Source: Hemileia vastatrix
Lineage: Eukaryota > Basidiomycota > Pucciniomycetes > Pucciniales > Zaghouaniaceae
Reading direction: 5' to 3'
Length of the DNA stretch: 64,000 bases
NCBI GenBank assembly: GCA_030280995.1
Contig: JASXTE010000008.1
Coordinates: forward strand, 24,673,193-24,737,192
The notes beneath the pieces were generated by a model. That model searched no databases, was not told where the DNA came from, and was given only the letters and a program-made list of their open reading frames with translations. Position numbers and translations under genes: made by a program. Shown one piece after another: positions 34,440 through 44,971 of the stretch; position 1 is the first letter of the stretch, and each line of letters begins with the position of its first letter.

Positions 34440-35753
34440 TCAATTGAAAAGGTCAAGTAATTTTTTAATGTCCTCATAAGATTGGTCATTTTTTACACAT
34501 TCCATAATGAAATCTTTTTTTTAAAACTCTGTTGTTTTTCCAATTCACAAGTAGCCATTTCTCTTTGAAATTTACGGTCATTTACTCTTTCCATCTGCTC
34601 TGCCTCAAATTTTTTTTCTTCCAAATCTAAGGCTTGCTGATCTTTCCTTAGCATATGATCAAACTTCATCTTCTGAAAGTCAAGGGCATTTTTCGCAATA
34701 GTTGATTTTGCTGAGAAAATTAAATTGAAATAAATAAATAAATGAGTTAATGTTTAAGATATATAGTAAACAAATCTTACTTATATCTTTTTTTTCAAAA
34801 TAATCCTCAAGGGAGCCAACTGAGCTTGTAGAAGTATTACCACGTTTCAATAGATGGTTCAAGTTCATTGAAGTTGAGGCTCGATGCTTTAGTTTGGAGT
34901 TTGAACAAGAGGCTTCAGGAAGTTCATCTAAAGCAGCTTCTAAAGTGGGATTCACATTTCCAGAATTGAGATTATTTAATGGAGATTGAGTTTGAGTAGG
35001 AGGAGACTAGAATGAAAGAGAAATTCAGAGAAGAATTGAAGAAAAAACAAAAAGTAAACATACATTTAAATTTTAGGCCTCTGAGTATTCAGATATGCTG
35101 CAATATAATTGTTCTGCTTGATAGTCAGGATCATCTTCAGCTGAACCATGGTTAGAAGGTGGAGGGGATTGATCCTGTTGATGTACAGGTATTTCAGGAG
35201 GATTAATTGATGGTTGAGATCCAGAGGGTATATGCTTAGAAGTATTGTGTAGAAACCAAGGGTTTACATCAACTCGGGAGCCAAAAAGATTATCCATTTC
35301 CTCATAGAAAGGACACATGACAATGAGATTTTCGGAAACAGTAGTAATTCCAATCTCCAAATCATCATCGTCAATACCAAAGCCAGTTTCATTTGCAGCA
35401 TGATGAGCCTTTTTATATTTTGATTGGTAACTCTTAAATCTCTCCTTCATTTGTTTAGGATTGATATTGATTCTCCCCCTTGTTTTCTTCCTTACTTCAT
35501 TGGCCATCAATAAGTAGCCATTAACCTTTGAAGAAGGTGGACATCCAATATGAGTGGACTTTTCACATCCAAAACATGCTTCAAAATTTGATTTTATTTT
35601 AAGGAAGTTGATTATGATGAGATAATCATCCTTTTTAAGCTGACCTGAACCTGGCTTTGATTTTTTAGGTGTAGGGCTTGCTTTACAAGGAGAATTTTGT
35701 GACAAAGCAGATTTTTGAGTTACCTTTTGAGATTTGGAATGTCCGGGAGGCAT
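34440..35753 (-). pseudogene. SANT/Myb-like DNA-binding partner of E1 with coiled-coil tail
   Basis: The ATG at 35753 starts a Ser/Lys-rich leader (MPPGHSKSQK). Then follows a helical trihelix/SANT-like block with LKKDDYLIIINFLKIKSN, SSKVNGYLLMANEVRKKT and PKQMKERFKSYQSKYKKA. An acidic Pro-rich segment ends with a TAA at 35073, before the likely intron to exon 2 (about 35000-34770). Exon 2 and the tail are rich in Glu/Lys/Gln (KDQQALDLEEKKFE), typical of a coiled coil, and end near 34440 after a frameshift in an A-tract. Harbinger elements usually encode such a protein, which helps the nuclease enter the nucleus and bind the ends. The order is the same as in E2, and the SANT assignment is by pattern, not by search. 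Confidence 0.7.
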
Positions 35754-36125
35754 TATGAAACTGGCATAACAAGAAAAAAGATTGAGAGGTAGAAGAAATA
35801 AGTAAAAAAGAATGTAAACATGCCTGTTCAAAATGTTGAAAATGTCAGGAAGGGGTGTGTGCCAAGGATTGATGGGTAGGTAGCGAGGAAGGTCAGTGTG
35901 TCACATGTGACAGGGATGGGGTAAGAAAGGAAGGGATTTTTTGTGGCCAACATGTGGTTGTGAAAAAAAACGGGAAAAAAGTGCTGATTTGAGGTCATAA
36001 CTGACACCCATTTTTGAAATAAGTGACTTTTTTGCAAAATTTAAGTGCTGATTTGTAAGTGCTGATTTGGTTAGAAATCTGCACTTAAGTTAAGTGCAGA
36101 TTTGCCAGAACTGACACCCCCTAAT

Positions 36126-36660
36126 GTGTGGCTCAAGTGCTGAAAAATGGAGGCACTATTTACTATTAATTTATTTGCTAAAAAAATCACTGCCAAAAGG
36201 ACAACTGGATATTCACCATATGAAAAAGTTCTTAGGCAGAAAGCTGTTTTACCAGTTGATTCAGAGGCTGAATTATATATTGGAGCAGATTGGTATATGG
36301 ACAAAACTACTGAAGAATTATTATGTGCAAGAATGGTTCAGTTAGAAAAGAAAGAAGAAACTCTAGAAAAGGCATATTCAAAAATGATAAATATTAGGAA
36401 TCAGTCAGTCAGATATTGGGATAAGAGGTTGGCTCAAAGGTTACAGAATCCTTCAAAAACTGGAGATATTGCCTTGGTGTATAATAGCAGTTTGGAAAGT
36501 CAGTGGGGAAGAATGTTTGCAGATAGGTGGAATGGACCATACAAATTAGAGTACATGTATCTGGTGGCTCATATGTATTAGAAAATTTGAATTGAGTTGT
36601 TTTGAAGAAGAGGGTAGCTGCTGATAAAGTTAAGTAGCTCTATCCTAGGGGCACTGGGTG
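36126..36660 (+). pseudogene. Integrase of element C, C-terminal part
   Basis: This continues the integrase interrupted at 29522. From 36147 it reads KRTTGYSPYEKVLRQKAVLP, then RNQSVRYWDKRLAQRLQ and SLESQWGRMFADRWNGPYK, the same tail as in A and B. The frame is open to a TAG at 36579, a little before the natural end. One shift near the start separates it from the N-terminal frame. Confidence 0.85.
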
Positions 36661-37530
36661 TGCCAAAGTTTAACTCTGAAATGAGGATAAACTATCTAAC
36701 ATTGTTTATGAATATTTCCTCTGAAATGAGGATAAACTACTTTATTATTGCTTGAAAGAAGATTTACTCTGCAACAGAGTATAAACTAAAACTATCATTG
36801 AAACTATCAATCATTAAATTTGAAAATTAAAAGTTTATGGTGAAGGATTTAGTTGGAATGTAATTATTTCTGGTAGAAGTGTTCACAGGGGAACCTTCTC
36901 AATATAATATTGGAAAGTTTGGGGGTAATTAATGGGCTGGCTTTTCTATACACAATTACCCCACAATTTTCATTACCATAGTTTCCCTGTTTCTAGTTGA
37001 ATCCTGGCTTTAATTTTGTTATATAGGAAGTCCACTAAGGCTATAAACTGGATTAAAACAATGTTAAAATGATTATGCTCATTTGAAGCTGGATTCATAG
37101 TTTTTTTTATGTTTTATTTTTGATTTATAAAATTTTATTTTTGAATTTTTTTATTTTCATATTGAGTTTATTAAAAATAGTGGTTTCAGAGATAATGATC
37201 ACTGGTGGTCTCCAATAATTTTTATAAATTGGAGGGAGCCCACCCAGTGATCATTTCTATTTTTGTTATTATGTTTTTGAAAAATTTTCAAAAATAATTT
37301 GTGATATTTGTTTAATTTTTTTCTTGTGTATCCCACATCAAGTTGCACTTGGATGTGGGTATTATTTCAGGGGTAAAACTCATTAAATGGCTGGGGAGAA
37401 TCTTTTAAATTTTTTTTAATTTCAATTTTTAAATCTTAGAACAATTTTTTATATATATACATCAATTTTTTTAATTTCAAATTACAAATTTCATAAATAA
37501 TAATTATTATTACTAAATAATAATAATAAT
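36661..37530 (+). other. Non-coding region downstream of pol in element C
   Basis: There is no gene. The GGGGTAAT...ATTACCCC hairpin (36922-36962), the TGATCACTGG...CCAGTGATCA inverted repeat (37196-37252) and a block with CACTTGGATGTGGGTA (37330-37400) match A and B. The region ends in an ATA/TAA microsatellite into which E2 inserted. Confidence 0.7.
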
Positions 37531-37910
37531 AGGGGGTATCAATGTTCAGGGATCCACAATTAGGGATCAGGAATTTTTTTTCCCGGGATCAGACATTATT
37601 AATTGCGGAAGATTCTTATCCACTAGCCCCAGGGCTAGTGGATAATAAATCCACAATAATTCATTATCCCGCCTCTTATACCCCAATTTCCATTCCTAAT
37701 TCCTGATCCCAAACTCATCTCATCCATGATAGATTTTTAAGAAAGTCACATGACTTATAATTGCTGATGCCATCCTTAAGTATTTCCTCACTCTATGCTA
37801 CTTAATTTTGGTGGCGAACACTTAAGTTTTTTTTCTATCTACACACCCCAACTGCACATTTGGCGGTGAATTCCCACTTCCCTCATCACATAACCCTTCC
37901 ACCAGCAACA

Positions 37911-39170
37911 ATGAAACACCTCTCTACTAGGAAGCTACTTCACTCAACAATGAATGCTATTACTTTTCTTTTAGTTCCTTACTATAAATCTGACTCTGAT
38001 TTGGAAGATGCTTTAGCTTATATGTGTTTTCTTTCCAAAAAGTGTTACATCATCACCAGGGGGGCAAATCTTTATCATGATCCCCAATATGATCTGGCCT
38101 ACATTCTCAACATTCCTCATTTAAACTTCACACAACTTTTTAGAACTTCTCCCGATTCTTTCTTCAAACTTTATCAACTCATCTCCGATCATCCTATCTT
38201 CCATAACAATTCTCATAACAAACAGCGTAATCCTGCCATCCAACTTGCTGTTGCTCTATGTCGCTTTGGCTCAAATGGAAATGGTGCTGCCATAAGACAT
38301 TTGGATAATCTCTTTAACATAGGATATGGTACCGTGATATTATACACCAAGCGCTGTATGATTGCTATCCTTTCCCTCAAGTCTCAAACTCTTGCTTGGC
38401 CAACTCCAGAACAGCGACTTGAATCCTCTCAAGTAATGCAAGCTGAAGGTTTCCCTGGCTGTATAGGTTTTGTTGATGGCACAACCATCCCTTTGAGTCA
38501 AAAGCCAGCTCATGATGGCAACCATTATTTTGATTGCAAAAAAAGGTTTCTTCAAAATCATCTCCAAGTTCTCATCTTTCACAATCTAACTTTTAATCTT
38601 CTTTCTAGATACTCTATTGCGATTCAACTTGTATGCGATGTCAATAAAAAATTTATTGCTTTTCACAGTGGCTGCCCTGGATCATTTCATGACTCTTCCG
38701 TCTTCCAAAGAATGAGGATTTCTCAATCCCCTGAATCATACTTTGATGAATCTCAGTACCTCCTTGCAGACTCAGCATATGCAAGTGGAAAGTACATTAT
38801 ACCTGCTTTCCGTGGTGCAACTTCAGAAAATGACCCCAAAACTAAATTTAATTATCACCTTGCACAATCAAGAGTACAAATTGAACATGCTATAGGTATT
38901 TTAAAGTGACGATTTTCTAGTCTTCGGGAGCTCAGAATCCAATTTCAAAAAAAATTGGAGATCAAAACTGCAAATCATTGGATCTTGACTTGCGTAATAC
39001 TCCACAATATTCTAGCTGATTTAAAGGATGAGTGGAATGATCTTTATGAAGAAGAGGATCCTGAACCACCACTGGCACTCCCCTCCCTTGATTCACAAAT
39101 CATTCAATCAACCGGCATACGCCCCATTATAATGCCAATTACTCTCCAACATTTCTCTTCACCCTTTTAA
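37911..39170 (+). pseudogene. HARBI1-type DDE transposase of E2, one in-frame TGA
   Basis: The ATG at 37911 starts MKHLSTRKLLHSTMNA. Exon 1 runs to 38545, intron 38546-38608 (63 bp, GTTTCT...TTCTAG; it is a multiple of three and has no stop), exon 2 to 39170. The triad is present: GFVDGTTIPLSQKP (Asp), GCPGSFHDSS (Asp) and RVQIEHAIGILK (Glu). Directly after that a TGA (38907-38909) stands where E1 has Gly/Cys, before RFSSLREL. The rest (39170 end) is open and matches E1. Either the copy is dead or it is truncated after the Glu. Confidence 0.85.
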
Positions 39171-39517
39171 TTTTTAATTTTTATGTTTTCATACTTTCCA
39201 AATTTCCTCTTTGTGTACTTTAATCACTTGGTTTTGTATTTTGGTTTGTTGCATATTCATTTTTTTTTTGAATTTACGGTGAATATCTTTTTTTTGGATG
39301 GCTCATTGGTTTTCTTTCACTTCCTCAACATGAAATCGCATATTTTCTTATATCGCATATTTTGTCAGTGATTTTTTTTTTCATTAATCACTCATATCCT
39401 TTTCATCCTCTCCTCAAACATCCCTCAAATATTTTGGTTGCATTTATTTTCTCAACTCAACTCACCAGGTAGGTCATTTTTTTTCTTTTTTCATGGTTTT
39501 TTATTTGCTAATCATGA

Positions 39518-39548
<31 letters not shown>

Positions 39549-39689
39549 TGCTTTTTTTTTTGGTTTTTTTGTTTTTTTTGTAAGTGCTTCTATTATTTTT
39601 GTTCTAGGGTAAACTAATTTTTGTTTTGCTTTTTTCTCTTTTTTATCTTTTTATTTTTTTGTTTTTTTTCTCTCCTTCACCTCTCTTTA

Positions 39690-40420
39690 TGATCCTCAAG
39701 GCCCCCCTTTTTCCCTCTCTTTACCTGTCTCTGACCCCCTTTTTACCCCCTTTTTAGCTGCCTCAAATCCCCCTTTCCCCCCTCTTTAGGTCCCTCATCA
39801 CCCCCTTTCCCCTCTTTTTAGGTGCTTCAATACACCCCCCTTCCCCTCTCTTTATGTCCCTCAAACCCCCCCCCTTCACCTCTCTTTACCCACATCAAAC
39901 CCCCCCTTTCCCTCTCTTTAGGCGCCTCAAACACCCCCCCTTCCCCCCCTTCTACTCACTTTACCCCCCTACCTAATCATTATATCCTCCTCTACCCCCC
40001 CCCCCCCCTGTTTATTAACGAACGATCGTTATAGATCGTTCGTTAACATGGAGGTGGGGGGGGGGGTGGGTGTTGGGGAAAGGGTTTGGGAGGGGGTAAG
40101 GAGATTGGAAGGGGGGGGTTTGAGGTGCCTAAGGAGAGGGGAATGGGGGGGGTTGAGGCGCCTAAGGAGAGGGGAATGGGGGGGGTTTGAGGCGCCTAAG
40201 GAGAGGGGAATGGGGGGGGGGGTTTGAGGCGCCTAAGGTGAGGGGAATGGGGGGGGTTTGAGGCAGCTAAAGAGGGGGGAACGGGGGGGTTTGAGGCAGC
40301 TAATGAAGGGGGAAGGAGGGTGATGAGGGACCTAAAGAGGGGGGAAAGGGGGGTATTTCAGGGGGATTTTGAGGCAGGCAAGGAGAGCATTTGAGGGGGA
40401 AAAGGGGACTTTAATGGGAG
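39690..40420. repeat. Large C-rich/G-rich inverted repeat of E2
   Basis: The C-rich arm (about 39690-40008) and G-rich arm (about 40047-40420) flank a perfect short palindrome with a 6-base loop at 40014-40046 (arms GTTCGTTAAC and GTTAACGAAC type). The G-rich arm is made of about 40-bp tandem units with GAGGCGCCTAAGGAGAGGGG; the C-rich arm holds their complements (TCTTTAGGCGCCTC). It lies between the transposase and oxygenase genes, as in E1. Confidence 0.85.
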
Positions 40421-41022
40421 ATAAAGATGGGTTACTAACTTTCAAATAAAGATACTAAAAAATTTTTGTTTGTAATTTTGATTATTTTTTTTATTTTTTT
40501 TGCAGTAATATAGAAAAAAAAAAATTCTTGCTGATAAGGACTGTCCCTCTTATTTACAAAACAAAAAAGGTTTATAATTTTATTTTTATTTTTTCTATAA
40601 TTAATTTTTGTGATTTTGATTTTAATTAAATAATTTTTTTATTTTTTATTTTTATTTTACTGATTATTTTTTTTTTTCATGATCTTGTGAGAAGGTTTTT
40701 AATAACCAATCTTCAGGTTCACTTTTAATTTTTTTTTTTTTTTTTTGTGTTTTAATTCTTACTGAAATTTTTTTTTTGAATGAATTTAATTATTAATTTT
40801 TTTAATAGTATTTTGCTTTGATTGTGTTTTTTAAAATAAAACCTCAGGTTTTTTTATTATACTTTTTTTTTTGGAAAAATTTTTACTGATTTTTTGGTTT
40901 TTTTTTCAATTTTATTTTTAAAATAAAAAAACAGCTTTTTTTATTATTAGGTAGGAATTTTTTTTAAAAAAAATTTGAGTTAAAATTTTATTGACAATTA
41001 ATTTTTTTTTCAGATCAAAAAA
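40421..41022. other. T-rich spacer of E2
   Basis: There is no gene. Poly-T runs alternate with A-rich stretches and end in a polypyrimidine-AG (TTTTTTTTTCAG at about 41002-41013) just before the oxygenase ATG, which may be the acceptor of a 5' intron. Confidence 0.4.
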
Positions 41023-42272
41023 ATGTCTTCTTCTTCTGATTCACCCCTTACTTCTCTCTTATCTTCATCTTTATCTTCTTTATCATCTTCATCTTTATCA
41101 TCTCTATCATCTTCTTTGAAATCAACTCTATCATCTTCTTTGAAATCAACTTCCATACAATCATCTTCTAAATCATCAAAAAAAATTAAAGATAATCAGT
41201 CTCATCAGAAGAAAAGATATTTAAAAAAAAAGTCTCTCTGCGAAAGTCGTTTTCTTCATATCCCAAACATTTTTTTTATAAAACTAAAGTAGATAAAAAA
41301 AATCAATATCCAAAAAAATTACCAGAAGATATCAAATATCTAACAGAATTTGGAGATGATCGAGTTGTTGCAGTTATCAGAAATGCTTTTAAGCCTCAAT
41401 TAATTTTGGAAGTTCATTCATTCGATGGTGTAAAAGATGAAGCTTTTAATCAACTATCGAATCTTATCATAACTCTTTATCAAATGGCTTTGGTTTGATT
41501 ACCTATAAGGAATAAGAATTTGTTGGGTGGTATCATGATTGGTTTTGGTTGGAGACCTGGTTTTGTCAAAGGATATTCTCTTGGTATGTCTAATAATTTT
41601 TGTTCCATTCTTAATATCATTTCACTTATTTCAATTATATAGGTATATATTCATTGCTCAATAATATCACTAAAGCACAAAAAGATGAAGATTTTCGCTT
41701 ATGGGACACTCTACCCTACTTTAATTCTTTTCTTGCTCTTCGACTCAAAAAGCTCTGTAATAAGGCATTTGAAAAAAATCATGAACATTGCAACCAAAGT
41801 TGGAATACCGAATTGGTGTGACTCCAAATGGGAAGATATCAGCCACGAATATCTTTTATTTTCTAATGTTATTATCACTCATTCTGGATTCCACAATAGG
41901 ATTCATATCGATAGGAATGATGCCAATTTTCTTACTTTTGGAATATTCTCATATATCAATCCGATAACTGGCCACCCAATACCATCTCCAGCTAAAATCA
42001 AAGGACATGGTTTATATTTTCCAGACCACCGGTGCATCATTGATTTTGGTTTGGGAAAGGGTATCATTGAAACTATTTGGAATTCTTCTAAGGATAATCA
42101 TCAAACGACCAAGGCTCCTCCTGGTTTGAAATCCTGTCAAGATTTCACTCATTTCGGTTGCTCATTTCAAATCAGTAATAAGTTGATACAAAGAATCAAT
42201 AAGGTAAAGAAAGAAGGTAAAGTTATTCGATTTAAAAAAACTTTATCTAGATCCAAAAAGTATGGGGATTAG
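41023..42272 (+). pseudogene. TET/JBP-like 2OG-Fe(II) oxygenase of E2, broken
   Basis: The ATG at 41023 starts a Ser-rich leader with repeated SSLSSLSS units and a Lys-rich end. A stop/shift lies at 41290. The domain then reads KYLTEFGDDRVVAV and LIITLYQMALV, with a TGA at about 41496 where E1 has His. The intron is about 41584-41641 (GTATGT...TATATAG). Exon 2 reads YSLLNNITKAQKDEDFRLWD and has a 1-nt insertion near 41787. The core 41808-42272 has HNRIHIDRND (HxD), YFPDHRCIIDFGLGKG, NHQTTKAPPG and HFGCSFQIS. It is close to the E1 protein, so the gene was inherited with the element. By family it should be an iron- and 2-oxoglutarate-dependent oxidase of modified bases in DNA. Confidence 0.8.
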
Positions 42273-43120
42273 AGTTGTCATCGAAAATTTTATATTTTTT
42301 CATAAATTTTTAATAAATATTTTTTATATATCGATTTTCTCAAATAATGTGATGAGCCATCGACCTTGTGTTGTATAACAGGTAATCATGATAACATTTA
42401 TTTGTTTCATGGGGTTCCTCTTTCCTATACCTGTAGAAAGTCCCAAACTTATGTTTCTCGACTTGGTCTGCATTTTGGCTTGAGGGATTGTCATTACTTT
42501 AAACTAGGGAAATTGATATATATTAGATATTTATTTAATAATTTATGTAATTATATTAAATTTAGATGACTTCCACCCCTTACTTCAATAAAATGCAGGG
42601 GGGGGTATTGCCAAATTTTCAAATCTGACATGTGAAATTGATGACTTAGAAAAATTTTGGTGATACCCACCCCTTGCTTCAATAAAATGCAGGGGAGAGT
42701 ATTGCCAATTTTTTTAAACAGATATAGAATTTTTTTGACTTGTAAATATTTTTGTGATACCCGTCCCTTACTTCAATAAAATCCATGGGGGGTTGTGCCA
42801 AAATTTTTTATAAGACTTGTGAAATTCTTGACATGTAAGAATTTTTAGGATACCGGTAAAATGCAGGGGGTAGTAAAGCCAAATTTTCATATAAAACTTT
42901 CAAAATTCATGACATGAAAGAATTTTTGTGATACCCACCCCTTACTTCAAAAAAATCCAGGGGTGGGGGATTGTCAAATTTTCAAAGGAGACTTGAAAAT
43001 TTTATTTAAAAAAAGAATATTTAACATTAAAATACGATATTTCAAGAAATACAGAAAATAATTGTAAAATTTATGTACAAATAAATATGAACACATGAAG
43101 TGTGAAAGAAATAAAAGAAA
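42273..43120 (+). repeat. Conserved block and tandem repeat downstream of the E2 oxygenase
   Basis: The block 42350-42520 matches E1 33790-33960. The tandem array 42573-43005 has about five units of 80-100 bp, each with a core like CACCCCTTACTTCAATAAAA followed by ATGCAGGGG and TATTGCCAA. The unit edges (GATACCC and GGGGTATTG) resemble the element's own end. Confidence 0.65.
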
Positions 43121-44518
43121 CTAGTCAACAAAAAATTTCATTAAAAGTTCTACTTCTTCAACAGATTTGTTTGCTTTAATGCATTCAATCAAGAAATCTT
43201 TCTTTTTAGAACTTTCTTGGAGATCATGCTTATACTTCATCTGTTCCATTAAGTTTTGATGCTCGAGTGTTTTTTCCTTATTTTTGGATTTTTCAATACT
43301 AAGAGTTAACTCAAACTTCTTCTCCTCCAAATCTTGGGCCCTACCATCCTTCTGTAAAGAGAGCTCAAACTTCTTCTCCTCCAAATCTTGGATCCGATCA
43401 TCCTTCTGTAAGGAGAGCTCATACTTCCTCTCTTCCAAATCTTGTACTCTGTCATCCCTCCTTAAAGAGAGCTCGTATTTCTTCTTTTCAAAGCTCAGTG
43501 TCTCTTTAGCAATTTCCACTTGTTCTAGAGTGAGAATAAAAATTAACATAAAGTAGAAGAAAAGCAGAGTAAAGTAATAAGAGGTATGATATCACTTACC
43601 AGCATCACGTTTCTCTAAAAACTATTCCATCGAAGAAAAAGGTGTTTGTGATGAAGTATCACTTTTTCGTCTTCTTTGGGAGAGGAAATTTAGACTATTT
43701 GAAGCCCTTCTCTTTTTGTTCAACGTAGCATTTTCCTCCTCATCATTGTCACTAGCTTCAGACTCAGTTGATTGAGGATCCTGGTTTTGTTCATCAGCCT
43801 TTTAAGAAATAAGAAAAAGATAAGTAAATAAAAAAATAGAATTGATAAGATAAAAGAAACAGACCTGAGTTAGATTGGGTTGGGTTAAATCGCCAATAGT
43901 ATCAATATCAAAGCTATCTAGATTGGTAGAATTTAGAAGAGGGGAGGCTTGAGTGGAGGAAGAGGATGGGAAAAGATTTGCTTCGACATCATGTTCGGAG
44001 ATAGGATCTTCACCATCCAACATGTTTACAGGATTAACATCGGCTCGCTCTCCAAAAATTGCATCCATCTCTTTAAAGTAAGGACATAAAGAATCAAGTT
44101 TATTATCTATGGATTTTATACCCTTAGTTATATCAATGTCAGTAACCCCAAAACCAGTGGAAGATGAAAGAGCCTTTGCCTTCTTGTATTTTGCTCGATA
44201 ATGCTTGAAGCGTTCAGACATCTGTTTAGGCAAAAGATCAATCCTTCCCTTGGTCTTATTGCGTAATTCATTTGCTATTAGAAGATAGCCATTAACTTTT
44301 GATGCGGGGGGCCGTCCTACTTTAGTGGCATACTCAGTACCAAAACAAGAATCATAGTTAGATTTGGTTTTCAGCCAGTTGATAAGAATGAGATGTTCAT
44401 CTTTTTTTAATTGAACGGTCTTTGATTTCTCAGCTGAGCGGGGGAAAGAGGAAGTAGTGGGAATTGAAGAACAACTGGGTGATGGCTGCCTTTGAGAAGA
44501 TCTAGGATGACGAGGCAT
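43121..44518 (-). pseudogene. SANT/Myb-like DNA-binding partner of E2 with repeated coiled coil
   Basis: The ATG at 44518 starts MPRHPRSSQRQPSPSC. A helical block follows (VQLKKDEHLILINWLKTKSN, SSKVNGYLLI-like ASKVNGYLLIANELRNKT, PKQMSERFKHYRAKYKKA). Exon 1 ends at 43865 with LTQ; the intron runs to 43802. Exon 2 is acidic and then basic (NKKRRASNSL), with a TAG at 43624 (SSME-stop-FLEKRD). After a second intron, exon 3 (to 43121) is a coiled coil with four tandem 18-residue units (KKFELSLQKDGRAQDLEE type). It is a homologue of the E1 gene at 35753-34440. It should bind the transposon ends with the nuclease. Confidence 0.7.
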
Positions 44519-44869
44519 GTTATTATAAATGAAGATGAAAAGGAGCAGAGACAAGCAGATGAGATAGCGAGATGAAAAGGAGAAGAATCAAATAGATGAA
44601 ATGGGGAGAAATTCTGAGCGGATAGAATGAACAGGATGGGATGAGAATGGAAGTGCGCAGCAAGGTAGAAGGCTGGGATATCCAGAAAGTTGTCCAAGAT
44701 GTGGTTATGGAAAATTGAGTAAAAAAATGTCGGATAAGAGGTGAACATTGACACGTAAAGTGTCTAATAACCCAATTATTAGCAAAAATAATTGCGGAAG
44801 ATAATTGGGGTATGCAGATTATTTTCCGCAATTAATTTAATTGCGGATTGGTCAACATTGATACCCCCT

Positions 44870-44971
44870 AATAATAATAATAAAATGAAATAAGTTGTAT
44901 GTAGTTTTTAGGATTATATATATATAAAGTTTTTTTAGTTTTTTTAAAATTTTGATCAGGAGGCTGAAGAA
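44870..44971 (+). other. Short spacer of element C right of E2
   Basis: It begins in the AAT microsatellite and continues the downstream region of element C. No gene. Confidence 0.6.

Larger units (their letters stand above)
29523..36122. mobile_element. Harbinger E1: PIF/Harbinger-type DNA transposon with TET/JBP oxygenase gene
   Basis: The element is 6600 bp. The ends are a perfect inverted repeat of about 22 bp starting AGGGGGTGTCAGTTCTGGCA, with weaker similarity for about 100 bp more, and subterminal copies of AAATC.GCACTT. The duplicated target is AAT (29520-29522 and 36123-36125); joining the flanks restores the integrase sequence of element C. It carries a HARBI1-type transposase, an oxygenase gene, a SANT/Myb-like gene on the minus strand and a large inverted repeat. 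Confidence 0.9.
37531..44869. mobile_element. Harbinger E2: PIF/Harbinger-type DNA transposon with TET/JBP oxygenase gene
   Basis: The element is 7339 bp. The inverted ends share AGGGGGTATCAATGTT; further in, left and right differ but both carry AATTGCGGAAGAT-like stretches. The duplicated target is AAT (37528-37530 and 44870-44872), in an AAT microsatellite. The gene content and order are those of E1, but the sequences are clearly diverged, so this is another subfamily. A subterminal palindrome (TTATCCACTAG...CTAGTGGATAA) lies at 37618-37649. Confidence 0.88.

Noticed and set aside
36071..36345. Frames across the right end of E1
   Set aside because: They are made from the transposon end and the shifted integrase of C.
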